Below, in pieces: positions 7,773-13,855 of a stretch of DNA of 13,988 bases; the stretch's first letter is position 1; the number at the start of each line of letters is the position of its first letter. Origin of the DNA: Actinomycetota bacterium (GTDB taxonomy: Bacteria; Actinomycetota; Acidimicrobiia; Spongiisociales; UBA5794); assembly GCA_003648875.1 (NCBI GenBank), contig QMQC01000013.1:1-13988 (forward strand), written 5' to 3'. The notes beneath the pieces were generated by a model. That model did not search any database, had not been told where the DNA came from, and saw only the letters and a program-made list of their open reading frames with translations. The position numbers and the translations under genes were made by a program.

Positions 7773-8432
7773 TGAGAGCGTCTCGGTGTCCAATACGGTG
7801 ATCCTTCGGTATCCGGTGTCGATGGCTCCATCAGAGCGAAGTTGAGACAGCGCCTCATTCACCGATTGGCGGCTGGCACCCAGCAGTTCCGCGATCGTCG
7901 CCTGTGACAGCAGTACCTCGCCAAAGGCGTCCCGTTCGTCCTCCAGGAGGCCGGCAACCTGCTCGAGAACGGTGCGGTTCATCAATCTGATGATCCGCTG
8001 CTGCGTTGATTCGAGCTGGCTCAGACCGTTCACAAGCCACCGCATTGCCAGAACCGGCCTTGCCAGGAGCAATGGCACAAGACGGTCATGTTCGATGCGG
8101 AGAACTATGGCCCCGGTGACGGCTCGGGCGGAAGAGAGGTATGTTCGCTCCTGGAACATCGCGATGTCGCCGACCACTGCCCCTGGCCCGATCCTTGACA
8201 CCACGGATCTGCCTGAGCCCCTCGCACGATATAGCTCAACCTCGCCCTCCTCGATGATGTAACACGCGTCCGCGACGTCACCCTCACGGAAGAGGTGCGT
8301 TCCCTTGTACTTGTTCAACACGACACCCGCCTCGGCCAGAGCGACGGCGTCATCGGGACGCATCGGGAGATAATCCGTGCGTCCAAGGCTCTTTGCCAAC
8401 CATGCTGCGTGTTGATCAAGTGTTGCGACCAT
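7755..8432 (-). CDS. Crp/Fnr family transcriptional regulator
   Basis: A cytosolic regulator of 225 residues. The N-terminal cyclic-nucleotide-binding-like beta roll covers about 20-140 (KYKGTHLFREGDVADACYII, then EEGEVELYRA and IGPGAVVGDIAMF). A dimerisation helix and a Crp-type winged helix follow, with the recognition region LSQATIAELLGASRQSVNEA at about 175-194. Where E. coli CRP has a Glu and an Arg-Ser pair touching cAMP, this protein has GDIAMFQERTYLSSA, so the phosphate contacts are not clearly conserved. No Cys cluster for an iron-sulfur centre is visible. Its ligand is therefore open. The start is uncertain: ATG 8432 or GTG 8447. It is divergent from the patatin gene across about 100 bp and may control itself and that operon. 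Confidence 0.87.
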   Translation of the reverse strand: MVATLDQHAAWLAKSLGRTDYLPMRPDDAVALAEAGVVLNKYKGTHLFREGDVADACYIIEEGEVELYRARGSGRSVVSRIGPGAVVGDIAMFQERTYLSSARAVTGAIVLRIEHDRLVPLLLARPVLAMRWLVNGLSQLESTQQRIIRLMNRTVLEQVAGLLEDERDAFGEVLLSQATIAELLGASRQSVNEALSQLRSDGAIDTGYRRITVLDTETLSLVAAP

Positions 8433-8530
8433 GACAGGGCAACGCACATTTGGTCACTGTCGTTCCCACTGATTCGTCGGGCACCCGACATTCGGTACGG
8501 CTGCGCACTCCCGTAGTCGTTGTTCATGGC

Positions 8531-9403
8531 ATGGAGATCAATGGAGTATTCGAAGGAGGCGGTGTCCGCGGGATCGCCCTGGCTGGGGCAGCCGCCGCTA
8601 CGCTCGACCGCGGGTACCACTTCCATCGGGCGGTCGGTACATCCGCTGGTGCGCTCGTGGCAGCTCTGGTTGTGGCGGGATACAACGCAAAGGAACTTGA
8701 AGAGGAGGTGGCAGGGCTGAACTGGCGGCGACTCCTCCATCCCACTCCCATGGCATCCCTGCCCCTCCTCGGCAAGCACCTCGCTCTCATGACCCACAGA
8801 GGGATCAACAGTACGGATCGCATCGAGGCAGTGTGGTCCCAGCTCCTTCTGCGCAAGGGTGTTCGAACCTTCGGCGACCTCCCCGAAGGTTCACTACAGG
8901 TGGTGGCGACCGACCTCACCCATGGCTCCGGAGTAGCGTTTCCCCACTGCCTACCCGGCTACGGGTTGAACCCTGACACCTTCCTTGTTGCCCGCGCAGC
9001 CGTGATGTCGGCCGCGGTCCCTTTCGTATTCGCACCGGTCCCGCTCCGTGACAGGTTGACCGGAGAGAAGGTCTTGTTCTCCGATGGCGCGATGGCTGCG
9101 AACTACCCCATCGGCGTGGTTGCAAAGGATCGACCAGTTTTTGGATTTCGCTTGAGCCCCGACGGTGATACCCACGTTCATCACTCCATTCGCGGCCCCT
9201 ATGGCCTCGCCAAGGCCGTGATCGTGTCTGGTATCAGGGCCAGATACTCCCTCCCGCGGACGATCGAGGGAGCTGATGAGGTCATCTCTGTGCCGGTTCG
9301 GGACGATCTCGATTTCGATGTCACACCTCGGCAGGCGAGGGCAGCGTTTGCAAGGGCGTACTCGTCCGTATTCGACCAACTTGCGCCGGTCGTAGCAGCG
9401 TGA
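8531..9403 (+). CDS. Patatin-like phospholipase
   Basis: A 290-residue serine hydrolase of the patatin family. The start MEINGVFEGGGVRGIALAGA holds the oxyanion-hole glycines (GGGVRG, residues 9-14). The nucleophile Ser38 lies in GTSAG, and the catalytic Asp185 in SDGAMAANYP, so the Ser/Asp dyad is complete. Patatins cleave acyl esters of phospholipids or neutral lipids; there is no signal peptide, so it probably works at the inner face of the membrane. The ATG at 8531 is used because the family fold begins just after it; the open frame reaches back to a TTG at 8450 without any conserved sequence. No strong ribosome-binding site is seen. The stop TGA overlaps the GTG start of the next DUF3179 gene by 4 nt, so the two are probably co-translated. 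Confidence 0.88.
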   Translation: MEINGVFEGGGVRGIALAGAAAATLDRGYHFHRAVGTSAGALVAALVVAGYNAKELEEEVAGLNWRRLLHPTPMASLPLLGKHLALMTHRGINSTDRIEAVWSQLLLRKGVRTFGDLPEGSLQVVATDLTHGSGVAFPHCLPGYGLNPDTFLVARAAVMSAAVPFVFAPVPLRDRLTGEKVLFSDGAMAANYPIGVVAKDRPVFGFRLSPDGDTHVHHSIRGPYGLAKAVIVSGIRARYSLPRTIEGADEVISVPVRDDLDFDVTPRQARAAFARAYSSVFDQLAPVVAA

Positions 9404-10416
9404 AGTCTCTGACAGGATTCGTGATCGTCGTCCTGGCATCTGCTCTTGGCGTGTTCGGGGCATCGTGGCTTCTACGGGTGGGATCCGAAGAGCCAGCGAT
9501 AGAGGGACGGGAGGCCGGGAGTCTGTACAACCCCGTCCATGCAGGTGAGGAGCTGCCTACGGGCTTCCGCCAGCTTCTGGCCAGGGATGCCATTCGTCCG
9601 ATCTACGACCCGACCTTTGTCTCGGCATCGGAGTCGGGGTGGCATGACGAGGCGCTCGTTGTGGGATTGGAGATCGATGGCAACGCCAAAGCGTATCCAG
9701 TGAGTTTCCTCAACCGCCGAGAGATCGTGAACGACCACATCGGAAAGACGCCCGTTCTCGTCACCTGGTGACCACTGTGTGGCACGGCGATGGTCCATCG
9801 CCGCTCGATCAGCGGGGAGACCGTTGTATTCGGGAATCACGGTGCTCTGTGGGGCAACGCAATGACTTGGTTCGATCACGATACGGGAACCGTATGGTCC
9901 CAGCCCCTCGGCGAGGCAATCGTCGGCCCGCTCAAGGGAACGACTCTCGACCTCCTACCGTCGACTCTCACCGAGTGGGGCGAGTGGAAACGGCTCCATC
10001 CGGAAACCGAGGCATTGGATGCACCGGGCGAGCCGACCAGATTCTCACTCCAGCAGATGTCGATCGTCGTCGTCTTCGGGCAGGACTCAGCGGCATATCC
10101 GGTCAAGGATCTGGTCGAGGTTGTGAACGACACGGTGGATGGTGTTCCGATCGCCGTTGCCCTCGACCAGCGCACGGAGGGATCGTGGACGGTGTTCTCA
10201 CGAATGCTTGACGACGGCACCGTGGTCGAGCTTGCCTTCTCGGGCTCTGGCGAATTGGTCGACGTCTTGAGCGGTACGACATTCCACATCTCGAGAGGCA
10301 CAGGTATCAACGGTTCACTCTCTGATCAGATACTCGACCAGCTCCCGGCGTTCACATCGTTCACCAAGGACTACTTCACTTTCTATCCGGATGGTCGGAT
10401 CTGGGAAAACGGATGA
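9400..10416 (+). CDS. DUF3179 selenoprotein candidate, in-frame TGA read as selenocysteine (UPLC motif)
   Basis: Read through the TGA, this is a 338-residue protein: a GTG start within the patatin stop codon, an N-terminal membrane anchor or uncleaved signal at about 5-25, and a full DUF3179 domain. The core reads EIDGNAKAYPVSFL, EIVNDHIGKTPVLVTW, then TGA at codon 124, then PLCGTAMV with Cys127. After the TGA the same frame carries FGNHGALWGNAM, WSQPLGEAIVGPLKGT and EWGEWKRLHPET, all typical of the family. The paralogue at 6095-7309 has EINGDARAYP, HEIVNDTVGG and VTYCPLC at the same places, so the TGA stands for its first CPLC Cys. A hairpin with SECIS geometry follows. The site probably faces outside the membrane. 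The alternative is a recent nonsense mutation or a sequencing error turning TGC or TGT into TGA. A gene caller would report two ORFs, 9400-9771 and 9790-10416. Confidence 0.85.
9769..9771 (+). other. In-frame TGA, predicted selenocysteine codon (Sec124)
   Basis: TGG-TGA-CCA-CTG-TGT encodes Trp-Sec-Pro-Leu-Cys. It is the only stop in an otherwise open frame of 339 codons. It sits at the first Cys of the family CxxC motif and is followed by C, as in the well-known E. coli formate dehydrogenase UGA context. Confidence 0.8.
9785..9803 (+). promoter_or_regulatory. Candidate bacterial SECIS hairpin
   Basis: CGGCGATG and CATCGCCG form a perfect 8-bp stem (9785-9792 with 9796-9803) around the loop GTC. 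The loop starts 21 nt after the TGA, and its first base is G. Bacterial SECIS elements have a small apical loop with G in the first two positions, usually about 16-37 nt past the UGA. A short helix, CCAC at 9772-9775 with GTGG at 9779-9782, lies between and could stack beneath it. There is no bulged U as in E. coli fdhF. The Cys paralogue has no comparable hairpin at the same place. Confidence 0.75.
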
Positions 10417-10431
10417 TCGCTCTCTGGCCTC

Positions 10432-10452
10432 CGCTTTCCGCCTTCGGAAGCG
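10432..10452 (+). terminator. Hairpin after the DUF3179 selenoprotein gene
   Basis: CGCTTTCCG pairs with CGGAAGCG, with one bulged T and a 4-nt loop, 16 nt past the stop. The lack of a T-run weakens it as an intrinsic terminator, but it separates the patatin/DUF3179 unit from the next gene, which seems to have its own promoter. Confidence 0.4.
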
Positions 10453-10479
10453 AACATCAGCGAGCGACTCGGATTTCGG

Positions 10480-10485
10480 TAGGGT
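10480..10485 (+). promoter_or_regulatory. -10 box of a probable leaderless promoter
   Basis: TAGGGT is followed by exactly 6 nt and then the ATG at 10492, so transcription would begin at the A of the start codon. No -35 hexamer is evident. GCAGGA lies close to the ATG but too near to be a good ribosome-binding site. Confidence 0.5.
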
Positions 10486-10491
10486 GCAGGA

Positions 10492-11184
10492 ATGGAGTAC
10501 CCGACTGTTCCCTACCGACCCCGATTGGTCCCCGAAGCCGCTCAACTCGAACATGCCGTGGCCGTGTTCGACGAAATGAATGCGCGGCGGTCTGTACGCG
10601 ACTTCTCTGATCGCCCGGTTCCACGAGAACTCGTCGAGACCGCTATTCGATGCGCATCCACCGCTCCGTCGGGAGCCCACATGCAGCCGTGGACGTTCGT
10701 TCTGGTTGGTGATCCAGACGTCAAGCACCGCATCAGAATCGCAGCCGAGACTGAGGAGCGCGAGAACTACGAGGGTGGACGGATACCTCCGCACTGGCGC
10801 GAAGATCTCGCGCCTCTGGGAACCGACTGGCGAAAGCCCTTCCTCGAGACCGTGCCGTGGATCGTGGTCGTGTTCGAGCAACGGTATGGAACGAGACCTG
10901 ATGGCACCAAACAGCATCACTACTACGTGAAGGAATCCGTCGGAATTGCATGCGGTATGTTCGTCGATGCCCTGCACAGAATGGGCCTCTCGACTCTCAC
11001 GCACACACCGAGCCCCATGGCTTTTCTGCGGAAACTACTCGACAGGCCGGAGAGCGAAAGACCATTCATCCTGTTCCCGATCGGCTACGCGGCCGACAAC
11101 TGTCAGGTACCCGACCTCAAGCGCAAGAATCTCGACGAAGTGATGGTCGAGGTGACTGCGTCAGAGCGAAGAAGAGAACGCTGA
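10492..11184 (+). CDS. Nitroreductase-family flavoprotein, iodotyrosine deiodinase-like
   Basis: A soluble FMN protein of 230 residues. RRSVRDFSDRPV (32-43) and APSGAHMQPWTFV (58-70) are the phosphate and isoalloxazine contacts of the nitroreductase fold. ESVGIACGMFVDALH and LTHTPSPMAFL match the deiodinase branch, as does FPIGYAA. In the lid, Glu89, Tyr93 and Lys115 (EERENYE and TDWRKPF) fall where mammalian iodotyrosine deiodinase has its substrate-binding Glu/Tyr/Lys, by alignment from memory. Known bacterial homologues remove halide from halotyrosines reductively, so halotyrosine dehalogenation is the best guess. General nitroreductase or BluB-like roles are less likely, given the lid. 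It has no redox partner gene nearby, and appears to be a single-gene leaderless unit. Its stop is 9 bp from the convergent AlaX stop. Confidence 0.85.
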   Translation: MEYPTVPYRPRLVPEAAQLEHAVAVFDEMNARRSVRDFSDRPVPRELVETAIRCASTAPSGAHMQPWTFVLVGDPDVKHRIRIAAETEERENYEGGRIPPHWREDLAPLGTDWRKPFLETVPWIVVVFEQRYGTRPDGTKQHHYYVKESVGIACGMFVDALHRMGLSTLTHTPSPMAFLRKLLDRPESERPFILFPIGYAADNCQVPDLKRKNLDEVMVEVTASERRRER

Positions 11185-11205
11185 AGGCAGAACCTATTCG
11201 CCTTC
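11183..11205. terminator. Hairpin between convergent genes
   Basis: GAAGGC and GCCTTC form a 6-bp stem with an 11-nt loop across the 9-bp gap between the nitroreductase and AlaX stops. It could end transcription from both sides, though the T-run on the plus side is broken (TTCTTCC). Confidence 0.35.
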
Positions 11206-11916
11206 TTCCAGCCGTATTCGAATTCTCCTGAATCCTCTGCCCTTGTTCTCTGCCTTTGGGATCGTGATGCGGCCAACCTGCTCGGTGTTGGACACATGTG
11301 TGCCTCCGTCTGCCTGACGGTCAAGGCCGACAATGTCGATGACTCGCACTTCCTGGATGCCCTTCGGCAGAAGATTGACCTTGGTTCTGATGAGGCTCGG
11401 GTCCTTGTCTGCCGCGTCGCGAGGTAGAAACGAGACCTCGATGTCTCTTCTTCTGGCAAGCTCTTCGTTCAGCGCCGCCTCAACGATCGGGATGTTGTCA
11501 GCTTTCCATCCAGGGAGGTCGAAGTCGAGTCTCCCCTCTCCCGGTCCCATGTTGCCTCCCGTCACAGGGCTCTGGAAGCGGTTCCAGATGACGCCGCACA
11601 ATGCGTGCAGAGCCGTGTGCGTGCGCATGAGTTTGTAGCGGCGACCCCAATCGATCTCCCCCAAGACGGTCATGCCGGCCGATGGCAGCGATCCGTCGAG
11701 CCAGTGCCACACACCATCTGAGTCCTCAGCGACACGCACAACAGTCAACCTGTCCTCACCGACCGACAGCGTCCCAAGATCATGTGGTTGCCCGCCACCC
11801 CCCGGGTAGAACACGGTACGGTCCAACAGAACGCGGTTGTCTTCTCTGTCCGTTCGCACCACCTGTGCCTGCATCTCGGTCGCATATGCGTCGGTTGCGT
11901 AGATCTTCTGAGTCAT
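11194..11916 (-). CDS. alaX: Alanyl-tRNA editing protein (AlaX-type)
   Basis: A 240-residue free-standing homologue of the AlaRS editing domain. Such proteins hydrolyse tRNA-Ala mischarged with Ser or Gly in the cytosol. FYPGGGGQPHDLGTL (37-51) is the glycine-rich segment preceding the core. RTHTALHAL gives the zinc-type HxxxH with His100 and His104. DGGTHVSNTEQVG holds His207. The residue before GGTH that is usually a zinc-binding Cys is Asp203 here, so the metal site is altered or uses another ligand. There is no aminoacylation domain, and the length fits the mid-sized AlaX class. The ATG at 11916 is chosen because AGGAGG lies 4 nt upstream; the longer frame to 11979 would run into the divergent gene. 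Its start faces the FAD enzyme gene across 57 bp. Confidence 0.88.
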   Translation of the reverse strand: MTQKIYATDAYATEMQAQVVRTDREDNRVLLDRTVFYPGGGGQPHDLGTLSVGEDRLTVVRVAEDSDGVWHWLDGSLPSAGMTVLGEIDWGRRYKLMRTHTALHALCGVIWNRFQSPVTGGNMGPGEGRLDFDLPGWKADNIPIVEAALNEELARRRDIEVSFLPRDAADKDPSLIRTKVNLLPKGIQEVRVIDIVGLDRQADGGTHVSNTEQVGRITIPKAENKGRGFRRIRIRLEEGE

Positions 11917-11961
11917 GGAACCTCCTGACTCCACAGTATCGCGCGGGAGCGCCCGGACAGT

Positions 11962-11967
11962 TAACGT
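11962..11967 (+). promoter_or_regulatory. -10 box of a probable leaderless promoter
   Basis: TAACGT is followed by exactly 6 nt and then ATG 11974, the same geometry as at 10480-10485. No ribosome-binding site precedes the start. Confidence 0.5.
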
Positions 11968-11973
11968 GTTCTG

Positions 11974-13074
11974 ATGCACGTTGACGTTGTGATCATCGGT
12001 GGGGGAATCGCCGGATTGTCCTGTGCTGCCTACCTGTCGCCACGAGCCTCGGTGGCGTTGGTTGAAGCCGAATCATCCCTTGGCTATCACGCAACGGGCA
12101 GATCAGCCGCAATCTACACCGAATGCTATGGCGCCGAACTCATCCGCAGACTCTCTCTCGCTTCACGCACGTACTTCGTCGACAGAGAAGAACCCCTTGG
12201 CAGTGTCCATGCGGTGCTCTTCGTCGCGGCCGCGGACAATGCGGGTGCCGTTGACGATCTCTACAACATGTACCTGCCCCTCGTTCCGACCCTTCAGCGG
12301 CTCTCTCCCGACGAGGTGACGGCACTCGTACCCGTCATCCACCCCGACAAGACTGCCGGGGGGATTCTCGAGCCCGGCGCGCTCAACCTCGATGTCCACG
12401 GGATCCTCACATCGTTTGCCACGACAGCACGGACACACGGCTGCAACATCCTGACCGCAAGTCGAGTGACACGCATCACGAGGGATGGCCGGGCATGGCG
12501 CGTACTTGCAGGCGATCACACGATCACCGCTACCACGATCGTCGATGCGGCTGGCCCGTGGGGTGATGTCGTAGCGACCATGGCGGGCGTAGCACCCCTT
12601 GGGCTCACACCGCTCAAACGCTCAGCATTCACGTTCGATCCCGGGATGTCGACGAGCGACTGGCCTTTCGTGGTTGACGCTGGTGAACAGTGGTACATGA
12701 AGCCTGAGGGCCCCCATCTTCTTGGATCAGCTGCGAGTGAGATCCCAGAGGCTCCGTCGGATGCTCGCCCTGACGAGCTCGACGTCGCTCTTGGCATCGA
12801 GCGAATCAACGAATCGACCGCTCTCTCTGTGCGATCGATCAAGAACCAGTGGGCCGGACTGCGAACGTTCACATCGGATCGAATCCCGGCCGCAGGCTAT
12901 GACGACGACGGAGATGGTTTCTTCTGGCTCGTGGGCCAGGGTGGCTACGGAATCCACACAAGCCCCGCACTTGGCGCTACGGCTGCGGGATTGCTTCTTG
13001 ATGGGGTCGTACCCGAGAGTGTTGCTCGGTATGGCGTTACAGCCGAGATGCTCCATCCGGGAAGGCTTCGGTAG
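11974..13074 (+). CDS. FAD-dependent amine/D-amino-acid dehydrogenase, DauA-like
   Basis: A 366-residue DAO-family flavoenzyme. The dinucleotide-binding GGGIAG (9-14) with Glu31 binds FAD. GYHATGRSAAIYT (37-49) is nearly the same as the segment in Pseudomonas D-arginine dehydrogenase DauA. Colinear matches continue through VPVIHPDK, PLGLTPLKRSAF, WYMKPEGPHLLGS, NQWAGLRTF and GQGGYGIHTS. By alignment from memory, Tyr52, Tyr241 and Arg297 keep the DauA substrate contacts. The DauA residues His48 and Glu87 correspond to Ile47 and Ala80, so the enzyme may not prefer basic D-amino acids. It probably oxidises a D-amino acid or related amine to the imino acid, passing electrons to a quinone rather than oxygen. 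No partner reductase (DauB) adjoins it. The 3' end overlaps the convergent SURF1 gene by 38 bp. Confidence 0.87.
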   Translation: MHVDVVIIGGGIAGLSCAAYLSPRASVALVEAESSLGYHATGRSAAIYTECYGAELIRRLSLASRTYFVDREEPLGSVHAVLFVAAADNAGAVDDLYNMYLPLVPTLQRLSPDEVTALVPVIHPDKTAGGILEPGALNLDVHGILTSFATTARTHGCNILTASRVTRITRDGRAWRVLAGDHTITATTIVDAAGPWGDVVATMAGVAPLGLTPLKRSAFTFDPGMSTSDWPFVVDAGEQWYMKPEGPHLLGSAASEIPEAPSDARPDELDVALGIERINESTALSVRSIKNQWAGLRTFTSDRIPAAGYDDDGDGFFWLVGQGGYGIHTSPALGATAAGLLLDGVVPESVARYGVTAEMLHPGRLR

Positions 13075-13825
13075 GTCCAGCCCTCGTTCCGGCTCGATAA
13101 ACGAGCACGGCAACACCAACCGCAACGATGATCGCAAATGAGAACCACTGGATCGCATATCCGAGATGCGAACCCTCCGTGAGTTCCTCCCGTGGAATCC
13201 GCAGCGGCACTCCACCGGGATCAGGTGGGGTCTGCTCCTCGAGGATCAAAGTGATCGGAAGAACATCGCCTTCTATCCAGCGGTCGATGTAGGCCAGATC
13301 AACTCGGCTGAGTGACGCCAGATGCCCATCCTCGGGGACATGCTCGCCGATCGGTATCGGCTTCTCCCCGTCATCGATTCGACCCACAAGCGCTACGGAC
13401 CCCGATGGCGGTTCGAATCCCGCGGCAGGTGGCCCGGGAGTGCCAGGAGGCACAATCCCTCGCACGACGATGAGCACCGTTCCATCTGCCAGGTCGAGTG
13501 GCGTGGCAACGAGAGTTCCCTGTCTGTCCGAGACGACTCTTCCTGGCGAGAAGAACTCGTCGGCAGTCCGGAACGCACCCTCAACGCTCGTAGCTCGATG
13601 GAGCATTTCATTCACTTCCTGCCCATGTTCGCCCAAGACCCCTTCGCGTGGCCTCCCAGGCTCTGACATCCGGGCTTCGCTCGTCGTATTCGCGACACGA
13701 CGCTCATCGAGGCGATCGAGCTGCCAGAACCCGAGACGAACAAAGGCCAGGGTTATGACTACGCCAACAACGATCGCCAAGATCCATCTCGGTTGCTTCA
13801 GTATCAACGGGTCGAAGGTCGCCAC
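13037..13825 (-). CDS. surf1: SURF1 family protein (cytochrome oxidase assembly)
   Basis: An inner-membrane protein of 262 residues with the SURF1 two-helix plan. Transmembrane helix 1 covers about 14-31 and runs into the family motif LGFWQLDRLDERR (31-43). A large extracytoplasmic domain follows, including TLVATPLDLADGTVLIVVRG and the Arg-Gly stretch. Near the end, HLGYAIQWFSFA precedes helix 2 at about 224-243. SURF1 helps insert heme into the aa3-type cytochrome c oxidase, so the organism probably respires aerobically. No oxidase subunit gene is in the window. The start is GTG 13825 with no strong ribosome-binding site; it follows the acetyltransferase stop by 30 bp on the same strand. Its last 38 bp overlap the end of the FAD dehydrogenase gene. 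Confidence 0.88.
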   Translation of the reverse strand: MATFDPLILKQPRWILAIVVGVVITLAFVRLGFWQLDRLDERRVANTTSEARMSEPGRPREGVLGEHGQEVNEMLHRATSVEGAFRTADEFFSPGRVVSDRQGTLVATPLDLADGTVLIVVRGIVPPGTPGPPAAGFEPPSGSVALVGRIDDGEKPIPIGEHVPEDGHLASLSRVDLAYIDRWIEGDVLPITLILEEQTPPDPGGVPLRIPREELTEGSHLGYAIQWFSFAIIVAVGVAVLVYRAGTRAGPTEAFPDGASRL

Positions 13826-13855
13826 CGGCCAAGAGTACGTCTTCGGACCTATCTA

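Noticed and set aside
9400..9771. Treating the DUF3179 gene as two genes or as a pseudogene.
   Set aside because: The downstream part begins mid-domain with no ribosome-binding site. Frame is kept, there is no other lesion, and the stop falls exactly on a conserved Cys with a SECIS-like hairpin behind it. A mutation or sequencing error remains possible but explains less.
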